Shown piece by piece: positions 35,772 to 45,211 of a DNA stretch of 64,000 nucleotides (the stretch's first letter is position 1; the number at the start of each line of letters is the position of its first letter). A model generated the notes under the pieces. It was not told the origin of the DNA. It worked only from the letters and a program-made list of their open reading frames with translations, and ran no database searches. The DNA comes from Mycobacterium kansasii ATCC 12478 (GTDB lineage Bacteria > Actinomycetota > Actinomycetes > Mycobacteriales > Mycobacteriaceae): positions 1,054,001-1,118,000 of the forward strand of contig NC_022663.1 in NCBI RefSeq assembly GCF_000157895.3, read 5' to 3'. The translations under genes were made by a program, and so were the position numbers.

Positions 35772-36382
35772 CCGTGCGTTTCGAGGCCGCCAGACCGCGG
35801 CTGAGCACCGTGCGATGCTGGCCGACGCGGTGGGGCTGGCGTTGTTTTTCGAGTTGGACACGCTGCCCCCGGCGGAGCGGCTGGCCTTCGTGCTGCAGGA
35901 CGTGTTCGCCGTCCCGTTCGAGCAGATCGCGTCCATCGTCGAGCGCTCGCCGGAGGCGGCACGCAAGCTGGCCAGTCGCGCGCGCCGGCGCATCGAGCGC
36001 GCCGATGTCGTTCCCGACTGCGACATCGCGGCACAGCGCAGGCTCGTCGACGCCTTCTTCGCGGCGGGACGCACCGGCGACTTCGACCGGCTGGTGTCGC
36101 TGCCCGACCGCGGCGTCGTGTTACGCGGCGACCTCGGGCACGGCGCCGTCCGCTCGGCACACGGAGCCTCGGCCGTGGCCGCACTGGCCCGTAGCTATGC
36201 GGCACCCGAACGCGAGGTGCGCCGCGACCGTGAACGGCGCGGCCGGCGCAGTGATCTTCGCCGCCGGCCGCCCCGCCGCGGTCATGGGCTTCCTGGTGCG
36301 CAGCGGACGCATCGCCGCGATCGACGTGCTGGCCGATCCCCAGCGCGTCGCCAAGCTCGATCTGGGCGGGCTGAACCGCTAG
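35753..36382 (+). pseudogene. Decayed ECF41/SigJ-type sigma factor with SnoaL-like tail
   Basis: The start MADPALTVRFEAARPRLSTV matches the beginning of ECF sigma region 2. The rest of region 2 is missing, and the next recognisable part, in another frame, is LADAVGLALFFELDTLPPAERLAFVL with region 4 (FEQIASIVERSPEAARKLASRARRRIE). The SnoaL-like C-terminal domain begins RRLVDAFFAAGRTGDFDRL. It shifts frame again near 36225 to end GAAGAVIFAAGRPAAVMGFL...DPQRVAKLDLGGLNR. A carboxymuconolactone decarboxylase gene beside an ECF41 factor is a known pairing. Both are ruined here. Confidence 0.75.
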
Positions 36383-36388
36383 GACGGG

Positions 36389-36904
36389 TCAGTGTCCGGC
36401 GGCCTGCAGCAGTTCCATGGCCGAGCTGCGCGACAGCATCCAGCTGCCCTGGTTGACGAACGTGACGTTCTGCGTGACCGGCGAGGTCAACTTGGGGCCG
36501 GAGACGGCAACGTCGGCCGTGGCAGTCCCGGCCCCGGCCGACTGGATGTTGGACACGGTGAACGACAACGGCAGGTCCCCGTTCTTGGCGGCCTTCTTCA
36601 GCTCATGGTCGGCCAGGCGCGCCTCGGTCCCGCCGATACCCCCCTCGACCAAGTCGCTCTTGTTGGCGAACGAGACGCTGGGATCGGCAAGGCTGTTGAG
36701 CAGGCTGGTCAGCTGAGCGGCGGTCGGCAGATTTGCGGCCGTGGCCGGGTCCTGTGGCATGGGCGCCCCGAAGACCACCGGCAGCACCTGGTTTACCGCC
36801 GAGCTCTCGGATGCTACGGACGTCACACCCGCGGCGGCAGCGCCGATTGCGGCCACGGCGGCCGCGCCGATGATCAGCCCTTTCACGGATTTCACGGTGT
36901 TCAC
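36389..36904 (-). CDS. cfp2: Low-molecular-weight secreted antigen MTB12 (CFP2)
   Basis: This 171-residue secreted protein starts at GTG after AAGGGGG. A Sec signal peptide covers about residues 1-28 (KSVKGLIIGAAAVAAIGAAAAG). The mature part has AQLTSLLNSLADPSVSFANKSDLVEGGIGGTEAR and ends QGSWMLSRSSAMELLQAAGH, closely matching M. tuberculosis MTB12 (Rv2376c). The fold is NTF2-like. The molecular role is unknown, though it is a known T-cell antigen. Position next to the mbt cluster matches M. tuberculosis, marking that border as conserved. Confidence 0.95.
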   Translation of the reverse strand: MNTVKSVKGLIIGAAAVAAIGAAAAGVTSVASESSAVNQVLPVVFGAPMPQDPATAANLPTAAQLTSLLNSLADPSVSFANKSDLVEGGIGGTEARLADHELKKAAKNGDLPLSFTVSNIQSAGAGTATADVAVSGPKLTSPVTQNVTFVNQGSWMLSRSSAMELLQAAGH

Positions 36905-37112
36905 GGTGTGGTTTCCCCCTTCGATTGGTACCGAACATGACGGGCATGGCCGGTCATGTCTCGTACTGGAGTATGCACTGAGCTTTCGTCGGGCCGACGA
37001 TCTGCGTTACAGGAAGGCTACATGTGGAAACTGCGGCGAGTCTGTGACGACGCTGTGCAGCAGGCATGAAAAGCCTCGCAGCGGCCGGCGGGCTTGGTGC
37101 GCCGCCCCGAAA

Positions 37113-40100
37113 TCAGCCTTGGGCCAACACCTCCTCATCGGTCAACGCTGAAACGTCGAGGTAGTGCCGTGCGACCAGGCCCAGCCGCTCCGGCGTGCCG
37201 CGCCGGGCCTCCCGTTGCGCCAGCCGCTCGGCCAAACCGGCCACCGTTCGGGTCGCGAACAGGTCGGCAACCACGGCATGGTCGGTTTGCAGCCAGTCAC
37301 GCACCCGTGCGATGAGCGTGGTGGCCAGCACGGAGTCACCACCCGACGCGAAGAAATCCTGCTGCACGCCAACGGAATCCACACCGAGAACCTCGGCAGT
37401 AATGTCGGCGAGGGCCGCTTCCAGGTCGTTGCGCGGCCCGCTGCTGGCGGGTGCGCTGTCTTCCGGGCGCGGTTCGAGCAGCGCGGCCACGGCACGACGA
37501 TCCAACTTGCCGTTAGCCGTGAGTGGAAGGTGTTCGAAGAACACGATCCGTGTGGGAATCATGTAGTCGGGCAACAAGGTAGCGACCGCCGCGGTGAGGT
37601 CACCGGCCGCGTCGGCGTCACCCGCGACCGCGGCGACGAGCTTGGGGGCGCCGGAGCCGACCACGGTGGCGACGGCATGGCGCACCCCCGGCACCGTACG
37701 CAATGCGCTCTCCACCTCACCGAGTTCGACCCGGTATCCGCGTATTTGGACCTGATGGTCTGCCCGGCCGAGGAACTCGATGGTTCCGTCGGGCCAGTAT
37801 CGGGCCAAATCACCGGTCTTGTACCAGCGAAGACCGTCGTGCTCGACGAACTGCCGGGCGGTGCGTTGCGGATCATTGCGGTAGCCGGCGGCGACATTGA
37901 CGCCGCCGACCCATAATTCGCCGGGCACCCAGTCGAGGCAATCGCGGCCCGACGGCGCAACGACCCGGCACCGGACGTTGCGCAACGGTCTTCCGAACGG
38001 CACGGTGGTCCAGTGCGCCGGTGGTTCGCCGGCCACCTCGCAAATGGTGTGGTGGATGGCGGTCTCGGTCGCGCCGCCCAGCCCCGAGAACCGGCATCCC
38101 GGCACCTGCCGCGCCAGCCGGCGCGCCAGGTCCGCGCCCACCCAGTCCCCGCCGAGGGTGACTGCCCGCAGGGAACCGCCGAGTTGATCGCCGCCGAGTT
38201 CCAAGATCATGTCGAGCATGCTGGGTACGCAGTTGAGTATCGAAACCCGGTGGCGACGAATCAATTCCACCCACGTCGTGGCCACCGCCTTCTGCTCGGC
38301 GTCGACGGCGACCAATGAGCCACCGGCCGAGAACATGCCGAAGATGTCGTAGACGGACGCGTCGAACTCGAGAGCCGACAACGCGAGCACTCGATCGGTG
38401 CTGCCCACCGCGAACCAGTCGTTGACGGCGTCGATCGTGTTCATCGCCGCGCTATGCCGCACCTCGACACCCTTGGGCAGGCCCGTCGAACCGGATGTGA
38501 AGATCACGTAGGCGATCTCGGTGATATCGGGAAAGACGGGCTCCGGCAGCGGATTTGGGTAGTTACGTGCCGCGTCGATGGACAGGCAGGTGATTCCGGT
38601 ACCCATGTCGGCGCTTTCGACGGTGAGCGCCGCGACGGCATCTGCGGTCTGAAGAATCTTGGCGCGCCGGGCGTCCGGCTGGTCGAAGCCGATCGGCACA
38701 TACGCGCCGCCGGCCGCGAGGATGCCCAGTACTGCCACCACCTGATCGCGTCCCTTGGGTAATTGGACGGCAACGGTGTCGCCGTGCCGTACCCCGTGGG
38801 CTTGCAGCGCCCCGGCGACGGAAAGCGCCTGATTGCCGAGTTCCCGGTAGCTCCAGGCGCCGTCCTCGTTGTCCAGGCCCCACACCACCGCGGGCGCATC
38901 CGGATTCATCGCGGCCTGCTCGAAGAAGCCTTGGTGCAGGCACCGACCACTGACCGGACCATCGGTTGCGTTGACGGCGGCACGGACCGTTGCCTGCTCG
39001 CTGGGCAACTGCACCGCCGCTTCGGCGTCCCAGCCGGCATCACCCCGGGCGAGCCGGTCGACAGCCTGAGCGAACCGGGTGAACATCGCATCGACCAGTC
39101 CGGCCGGAAACGCCGATTCCCGTACGTCCCAGTTGACCAGTAACCCGCCGCGCAGCTCGGTCACCTGGGCATCCAACAACACCTGAGGTCCTTGCGAGAT
39201 GATCCATACCGGCTCCCCGAACGTTTGGATCACCCCGTCGGCGAACAGTTCCCCGAGATCGAGCGCGCTGGTGAACACGACCGGCGCCAGCATTGCCTCA
39301 CCGCGCTGCCTGCCCAGATCACGCAACACCTCGAGCCCGGAATAGGCCGCGTGTGAGGCACTTTCGTACATCCGGTGCTGAATGTCTCGGGCCCGGTCGG
39401 CAACCGACATATTCTCGGTCACGTCGACTTCGAGCATGACCGACGTGGTGAAGTCACCGATCACCCGGTTGACGTCGGAATGCACCGACTCACGCTGAAA
39501 AAGCGGCACATTCAGCAGAAATCTGGTCTGCGCCGACCAGCCGCCGACGGTGTCGGCAAAGAGCGCCGCCACCGCCATGGCGGGCGTGACGCCGCGGGCG
39601 TGAGCCCCGGCTATCAGGCTGCGCTTGGCATCTGGCGCCAGCCAGTGGTGGTAGCGGACCGTGCGATGGGGTGCCCGACGGCTCCCTACCGGTACGGTGG
39701 GCAGTTCTGGCGCTCCGGGCATCTGGGGCAGCCGCCGTTGCCACCACTGGCGATCCCGCTGCCGCGCGACGCTGTCCGGTTGCCGCGCGGTGCGATAGCG
39801 GCGGTAGCTGTAGCCGGGCGCCGGCACCGCGGCCCCCCGGTACAGCTCGGCCAGATCCGAAACCAGCACCCGGTAGCTCATCGCGTCACCGGCGAGCATG
39901 TCGATGTCCAGATGCAGCCGGCTGTGATTGTCGCCGTATCGGGTCAGCGTGATGTCGATGACCTGACCGTCTTCGATGTGCAGCCGTTGGTGTGTCTTGG
40001 CCTCGCGCAATTCCGCGAGTGTCGACTGCACCTCCTGCGAACCGCGTCCGCGAAGGTCGATCGCGGTAAAAACCGGCCGCCCCGGCTTGGGCATCGTTTG

Positions 40101-40601
40101 CTGAGTCCCGTCGGGGAGAAATCTCGTGCGCAGCATCGGATGGGTTGCGACGAGGTCGCGCACCGCCCGTTGCAGGCGGTCCGGATCTATTGCCGGTCCG
40201 TCGAATTCGGCATAAAGGTGCGCGGCGACACCGCCGAGCTCTTGCTCGTCGGATCGACCGATCCAGTACGCGAGCTGCATGCCGGCCAACGGAAAAGGAG
40301 CGTCATGCGCCTCGGGCTCGTCAGGCGCCACGGCTGCCGGGGCTGCGGCACTCGACGCCGTATCCCCGCTGAGTAGCGCATACCACGAAGCCACCGTTGG
40401 CGCGGCCGCAAGTTGGGCGAAGGTGATGTCGGCGCCGCGTTTACGCCAGCCGCCGGCCAAGCCCATCATTCGGATGGAGTTCAAGCCCAACTGGATCAGA
40501 TCGTCGTGGTCGCCAAGTTCGTCTGCAGGACAGCCGAGTTCGGCCGCGATCGCCGCCCTGATCTCGTCCTTGCTGATCCAGTTGTCTCCGAGCGGCTTCA
40601 T
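37113..40601 (-). CDS. mbtB: MbtB-like NRPS (ArCP-Cy-A-T), no thioesterase
   Basis: This 1162-residue synthetase accepts salicylate from MbtA and condenses and cyclises it with Ser (or Thr) to the oxazoline. Domains are: aryl carrier (residues 8-75, Ser in GLNSIRMM), heterocyclisation domain (95-530, DxxxxD in LDIDMLAGDAMS and PFPLAGMQLAYWIG), adenylation (560-1030, YVIFTSGSTGLPKGVE, GELWVGGVNVAAGYRNDP) and carrier (1060-1125, FFASGGDSVLA). The tuberculosis protein has about 1414 residues because of a terminal thioesterase, absent here. A separate thioesterase lies at 51396. It is the last gene of the leftward arm, 35 bases after mbtF. Confidence 0.9.
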   Translation of the reverse strand: MKPLGDNWISKDEIRAAIAAELGCPADELGDHDDLIQLGLNSIRMMGLAGGWRKRGADITFAQLAAAPTVASWYALLSGDTASSAAAPAAVAPDEPEAHDAPFPLAGMQLAYWIGRSDEQELGGVAAHLYAEFDGPAIDPDRLQRAVRDLVATHPMLRTRFLPDGTQQTMPKPGRPVFTAIDLRGRGSQEVQSTLAELREAKTHQRLHIEDGQVIDITLTRYGDNHSRLHLDIDMLAGDAMSYRVLVSDLAELYRGAAVPAPGYSYRRYRTARQPDSVARQRDRQWWQRRLPQMPGAPELPTVPVGSRRAPHRTVRYHHWLAPDAKRSLIAGAHARGVTPAMAVAALFADTVGGWSAQTRFLLNVPLFQRESVHSDVNRVIGDFTTSVMLEVDVTENMSVADRARDIQHRMYESASHAAYSGLEVLRDLGRQRGEAMLAPVVFTSALDLGELFADGVIQTFGEPVWIISQGPQVLLDAQVTELRGGLLVNWDVRESAFPAGLVDAMFTRFAQAVDRLARGDAGWDAEAAVQLPSEQATVRAAVNATDGPVSGRCLHQGFFEQAAMNPDAPAVVWGLDNEDGAWSYRELGNQALSVAGALQAHGVRHGDTVAVQLPKGRDQVVAVLGILAAGGAYVPIGFDQPDARRAKILQTADAVAALTVESADMGTGITCLSIDAARNYPNPLPEPVFPDITEIAYVIFTSGSTGLPKGVEVRHSAAMNTIDAVNDWFAVGSTDRVLALSALEFDASVYDIFGMFSAGGSLVAVDAEQKAVATTWVELIRRHRVSILNCVPSMLDMILELGGDQLGGSLRAVTLGGDWVGADLARRLARQVPGCRFSGLGGATETAIHHTICEVAGEPPAHWTTVPFGRPLRNVRCRVVAPSGRDCLDWVPGELWVGGVNVAAGYRNDPQRTARQFVEHDGLRWYKTGDLARYWPDGTIEFLGRADHQVQIRGYRVELGEVESALRTVPGVRHAVATVVGSGAPKLVAAVAGDADAAGDLTAAVATLLPDYMIPTRIVFFEHLPLTANGKLDRRAVAALLEPRPEDSAPASSGPRNDLEAALADITAEVLGVDSVGVQQDFFASGGDSVLATTLIARVRDWLQTDHAVVADLFATRTVAGLAERLAQREARRGTPERLGLVARHYLDVSALTDEEVLAQG

Positions 40602-40636
40602 ACCGGTCCTTTCTCGGCGTGTCGGGGCGGGTGTGA

Positions 40637-43600
40637 TCAGACCGCGGTGCTGTCCAGGGCGGCCGCCAGCACTGCGATCCCGCGCTGCCAGAAATGCGTC
40701 AGGTGATCGATGTCCGAAGGTGTGAACAGCGCATCACTCCAGCGCCAGTTGCTGATCAGTTGGGCGCCCTCCGGTGTCGTGGCAACGAACACGCTGAGGT
40801 TCACCGCGAAACGCAGCGGCAGCTCTGGCTCGGGATCGTCCGGCAGCGCGTCGAGGTACGGCCCGGTGAGCAGCGACCACGGTTGGTCGGTGACTCCGCC
40901 GAGGTCCAGACGGCCCAGATAGCTGAACTGGATCTGCGGCTCGGCGGCCTCCCGCAACTCCGGAACCTTGTTCACATAACGGAGCAGACCGTAATCCAAG
41001 CCGTCGTTCGGGATTGCGCGCAGCTCGGTGACCACCGATTCGACCAGGCTGCGGGCTACGGCCGAATCACGCTCGGCCTGCTCGATTTCCACCGATGCCG
41101 AACCCGCTCCGAGTCGCACCGGGTAGGCACTGGTGAACCACCCGACCGTGTTCGTGGTGTCGGTGTCCACAATCGCATCGGCGCGGCCGTGGCTCTCCAG
41201 CGCCACCAGGGCGCCCGACGCCGGATTCTGCGCACGAGCGCGGCGCCAACTCGCGATGGTCATCGTGATTGCCACCAAAAGGAATTCGCGCACTCCCTCG
41301 TGACGCTTGACCGCAGCGAGTATTCGCGCGGTGACGTCGGCAGGTGTGACCACCCGGGTGACGCGCAGCGTGGACCAGGTATCGCGGGTCGGGTCCGGCG
41401 GCCGCACGCCCAGCGCGGGATCGGGTTGGCAGACCTGTAGCGCCCAGTACTCGCGTTGGGCCTGAGCCTCGGGTGCTGCGGCCCGTTGCCACATCAACTC
41501 ACACCAGCGACGGTAAGAGGTGAACTCCGGCAACATTTTCGGCGGCGCACCCCCGTTGAGCGAACGCCAGGCCGCGGCGAGATCACCCAGCAGGATGTGC
41601 CAGGACACCACGTCGACCGCCAGGTGGTGCGCGGTGAGCAGCAGCGCATCCCCGGGGCCGGGACCACCGTCACCGCCGGAGAACCAGACGGCCCGCACCA
41701 TCGCGCCGGCGCGCGGGTCGATCTGGTCCATGACGGCACGCGCGCAGCGCCCGATGGCGGCCACCAGTTCGGCATCGGTCGGTTCCGGGAGCGGCATCCG
41801 GGTGAGAATGTCGCGGGCCCGGACCACACCGGGTTCCCGGGTGAGCAAGCGAGGCCCCGCGGCGGTGTCGGTCAGAATCGAGCGCAAGGTGTCGTGTCCG
41901 TCGAGCAACAACTGCAGCATCATCTCGACCGTCGAACGGTCGATCCTGGGTGGCAGCCGAAGCAAGACGGTGTGGGTGAAGCGCCGGAAATTGCCGTGCT
42001 CGTAGAGCCAGGACACCATCGGCAGCGGCAGCACCTCACCGTATTCGGCCTGCCCGACGGTTGTGTCCGGGTCGACCGCGGTGTCGATCGTGGCCGCGAG
42101 CTGCCGGATGGTGGGCGCGGTGAACACCATCCGCGGACTGAGGTTTAGGCCGCGCCGTCGCGCCTTGTGCACCAACGAAATCGCCACGATACTGTCCATG
42201 CCGAACAGGAACAGATCGTCGTCGAGGTGCGGCACGACACCGTTGAATTGTTCTTCGAGGATTTCGCACAGAGCTCGCTCGGTACTCGTGCCCGCCGCCA
42301 GCGACTCCTTGTCACCTGCCCCCGAGAGGATAGTCTCTGCCAGCCGGTCCAATACCCGGCTGTCCAGCTTGCCGTTGGCGTTGACCGGCAGTCGCGGCAC
42401 TGCCACAACCCGGGCCGGAATCATGTAGGAGGGCAGCCGTTCGCTCAGTGCGGTGCGCAGCCGGATCGCGTCGCCGTCCGTATCCTCTTGCCACACAACA
42501 AACGCCACCAGCACGGTGCCGCCGGGACGGCGCAGCACGCTAACCGCCGCATCGTGGACCCCGGGCTGGCCGCGCAGCGCGGCTTCGATCTCACCGATCT
42601 CGATCCGGTAGCCGCGAATCTTGACCTGGTTGTCGCTGCGTCCCAGGTAGGCATATCCGCCGTGCGGCAGGCGACGCACCAGGTCACCGGTGCGGTACAT
42701 GCGTTGCCCCGGGCGAAACGGGTCCGCTACGAAGCGGGCGGCGGTCATCGCCGGCCGGTTCACATAGCCGCGAGTCAGTTGCGAGCCGGCCAGGTACAAC
42801 TCGCCCACCACACCGGTGGGTACTACCCGTAACGCCGAATCCAAGACATAGCAGCAGGTTCCGGCGTTCGCCGTGCCGATGGTGGGCGCCGGGTATTGGT
42901 CGACCGGGGCCACCACCGCCTCGACCGTCATCTCGGTGGGGCCGTAACAGTTGTACACCGCGGTCGGCGCCACCGAGCGCAGGCTTTGCCACAACGCGCT
43001 GTCGATGGCCTCGCCGCCCAGCGCCAGCACCGAGACGCCGTGATCCAACAGTCCCGCGGCGCGCAGTTGTACCCACATCGACGGCGTGGTGTCGATCATG
43101 TCGATCTGTTGGTGCGCAATGCCTTTCACCAGCAGGTCGGCGTCGCGCAGCTGCGCGGCGTCGAACAGGTGCAGGGCATGACCGTCCAGCAGCCCGACCA
43201 TCGGCTGCCACGACGCGTCGAAGCTCAACGACCACGCATGCGCGATGCGCAGCGGACGGCCCAGCCGCCCGAGGGCCGGCCGGTACACCCGTTCGCGGTG
43301 GTCGGCGAAATACGCGAGCAGCGCGGCATTGGTACCGATGACGCCCTTGGGCTCGCCGGTGGAACCGGACGTGAAGATGACGTACGCGCCGTGTTCGGGA
43401 TGACGAGGCACCGACGGTGCCACGGGATGCCGTCGCGAAACCCGTTCGGCCACAGCAGGATCGTCGACGAGCAGGGTCGGAACTCCCACTCCTCTCAGCT
43501 CGCCGGAGCCGGATTCGGCGATGAAGATCACCGGATTGGCTTGCCGCACAATCGATTCGATACGAGCGGCCGGAAGGGTGATATCAACCGGAAGATAGGC

Positions 43601-45193
43601 CCCGCCGGCTGCCAGCACGGCGAGGATCGCGACGATGGATTCGCTCGAGCGGGGCAGCGCCAGGGCCACCACGGTCTCCGGGCCGACGCCGAGGGCGGCC
43701 AGCTCCCCTGCCAAACAGCATGCCGCGGTGTGCAGTTCGGCATAGGTATAGCGATCACCGCGGCACGTGGTCAGCGCTACGGCATGTGGGGTGGCCGACG
43801 CTTGCCGCTCGAAGGTTTCCCATATCGTCCCCTCCGGCGCGGTTGCGGACCACGCTGCGCGCTCGGCGAACTCGGCATGCTCGGCCGCGGTGAGAACATC
43901 GAGCGAGTCGGGGGTGGCGTCGCCGATATCGGGCAGTTGGCGCAGCAGGCCGAGCAGCCGCTCGCAAACCTGTGCCGCGGGAAGATGCGGCAGCGCGTCG
44001 CGAATCGCCTCGACAACCACCACCAGCGCGTCGTCTCGGAGATGTGAGACCACGGTCAGGGGGTAGTGCGTCAGACTGTCCATGTCGACGGGACTAAAAC
44101 ATGCCCCGTCGGGAGTGGTCACCGGCCGGATCGCATGCTCGACGGGCGCATTCTCGAACACGAACAGGCTGTCGAACAACGCTCCGCGCCCGTGCGCCCG
44201 CTGCAGCTCGGACAGGCCGAGATAACCGATGTCGCGCATCGCCGAGGTCTCGCGCTGCAGCCGCGCGCATTGCTCGACCACCGGCGCGGTGCCACTGACC
44301 TGATGTACGACCGGCACGGTGTTGATGAACAGCCCGACCATGCCCTCGACCCCGGCCAGGTGCTGTGGACGGCCGGAGACGACGGTGCCGAATACGACGT
44401 CACGACGGTCGGTGAGCCGGCTGAGCACCACTGCCCAGGCGAACAGCACCGCGGTGTTGAGGGTAAGGCCGTTGCGCGCGGCCCAGTTTCGCAGCCGTCC
44501 CGTGTCGGCGGCCGCAAGCAGCAGCTCGACTTTTTCCGGTACCGCCTCGCGCGCGGCGAGCGTGCCGTCGGCCACCATGAGTGGTCCCGACGCGCCGCTC
44601 AGGTAGTCGGTCCACCGGGTCATGGCCGCGCCGGTGTCCTGCTGAGCCAGCCAGCTGATGTAGTCGCGGTAGGGACGCGGGTTCGGCAACGCCGCCGCCG
44701 AGCCGCCGGCCCGGTACACCGCCAGCAACTCGGTGAAGAACACCCCCAGTGACCAGCCGTCCATCACGATGTGGTGAGCGGTGAAGATCATCCGCCGGCT
44801 GGTCTCACCGGGGGCCGAAAGCAGCACCACGCGTAACGCGGGGCCTCGGCTCAGGTCAAACGGGCGGCGTCGTTCGGATCGCGCAATCGACTCGAATTCG
44901 GTTGGCGGTGCGACGCGTTCGACCCACGGCAGCTCGGCCCGTGCGGGCACGATCTGCACCGGCTTGGGAACATCGCGATCCCAGAAGGCGGCGCGCAGGT
45001 TCGGGTGCCGGGCAAGCATTGCCGCGGCGCTGCGGCGCAGCAGTTCGACGTCCACCGGCCCGTCGATGTCGATCCGCAACTGCATGGTGTAGAGGTCGAG
45101 GCTGTCCTCGGCCAGCCGGTATAAGGCAAACAACCCCTGCTGCAGTGGGCTGAGCGCCAGAACGTCCTCGATCTGCGGTGAAGCGATGGTCAC
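40637..45193 (-). CDS. mbtF: MbtF-like NRPS (C-A-T-E)
   Basis: This 1518-residue nonribosomal peptide synthetase module would incorporate a lysine-derived residue at the terminal end of the siderophore. Domains are: condensation (10-430, AHHIVMDGWS), adenylation (455-950, YVIFTSGSTGEPKGVI, GELYLAGSQLTRGYVNRP), carrier (975-1040, FLFGMDSIVAISL) and a terminal condensation-like epimerisation domain (1060-1510, AHHLAVDVVSWHILLGDL, TVGWFTSAYPVRL, FSYLGRLD). The GTG start is 18 bases after mbtE. Length is close to M. tuberculosis MbtF (1461). Whether the terminal domain is active as an epimerase is unknown. Confidence 0.9.
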   Translation of the reverse strand: MTIASPQIEDVLALSPLQQGLFALYRLAEDSLDLYTMQLRIDIDGPVDVELLRRSAAAMLARHPNLRAAFWDRDVPKPVQIVPARAELPWVERVAPPTEFESIARSERRRPFDLSRGPALRVVLLSAPGETSRRMIFTAHHIVMDGWSLGVFFTELLAVYRAGGSAAALPNPRPYRDYISWLAQQDTGAAMTRWTDYLSGASGPLMVADGTLAAREAVPEKVELLLAAADTGRLRNWAARNGLTLNTAVLFAWAVVLSRLTDRRDVVFGTVVSGRPQHLAGVEGMVGLFINTVPVVHQVSGTAPVVEQCARLQRETSAMRDIGYLGLSELQRAHGRGALFDSLFVFENAPVEHAIRPVTTPDGACFSPVDMDSLTHYPLTVVSHLRDDALVVVVEAIRDALPHLPAAQVCERLLGLLRQLPDIGDATPDSLDVLTAAEHAEFAERAAWSATAPEGTIWETFERQASATPHAVALTTCRGDRYTYAELHTAACCLAGELAALGVGPETVVALALPRSSESIVAILAVLAAGGAYLPVDITLPAARIESIVRQANPVIFIAESGSGELRGVGVPTLLVDDPAVAERVSRRHPVAPSVPRHPEHGAYVIFTSGSTGEPKGVIGTNAALLAYFADHRERVYRPALGRLGRPLRIAHAWSLSFDASWQPMVGLLDGHALHLFDAAQLRDADLLVKGIAHQQIDMIDTTPSMWVQLRAAGLLDHGVSVLALGGEAIDSALWQSLRSVAPTAVYNCYGPTEMTVEAVVAPVDQYPAPTIGTANAGTCCYVLDSALRVVPTGVVGELYLAGSQLTRGYVNRPAMTAARFVADPFRPGQRMYRTGDLVRRLPHGGYAYLGRSDNQVKIRGYRIEIGEIEAALRGQPGVHDAAVSVLRRPGGTVLVAFVVWQEDTDGDAIRLRTALSERLPSYMIPARVVAVPRLPVNANGKLDSRVLDRLAETILSGAGDKESLAAGTSTERALCEILEEQFNGVVPHLDDDLFLFGMDSIVAISLVHKARRRGLNLSPRMVFTAPTIRQLAATIDTAVDPDTTVGQAEYGEVLPLPMVSWLYEHGNFRRFTHTVLLRLPPRIDRSTVEMMLQLLLDGHDTLRSILTDTAAGPRLLTREPGVVRARDILTRMPLPEPTDAELVAAIGRCARAVMDQIDPRAGAMVRAVWFSGGDGGPGPGDALLLTAHHLAVDVVSWHILLGDLAAAWRSLNGGAPPKMLPEFTSYRRWCELMWQRAAAPEAQAQREYWALQVCQPDPALGVRPPDPTRDTWSTLRVTRVVTPADVTARILAAVKRHEGVREFLLVAITMTIASWRRARAQNPASGALVALESHGRADAIVDTDTTNTVGWFTSAYPVRLGAGSASVEIEQAERDSAVARSLVESVVTELRAIPNDGLDYGLLRYVNKVPELREAAEPQIQFSYLGRLDLGGVTDQPWSLLTGPYLDALPDDPEPELPLRFAVNLSVFVATTPEGAQLISNWRWSDALFTPSDIDHLTHFWQRGIAVLAAALDSTAV

Positions 45194-45211
45194 GATTGCC
45201 TGGTTCCCGCC

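Noticed and set aside
36905..37112. mbtH gene in the usual place between MTB12 and the NRPS genes
   Set aside because: The 208-base gap has no frame with MbtH features, and none was found elsewhere in the window.
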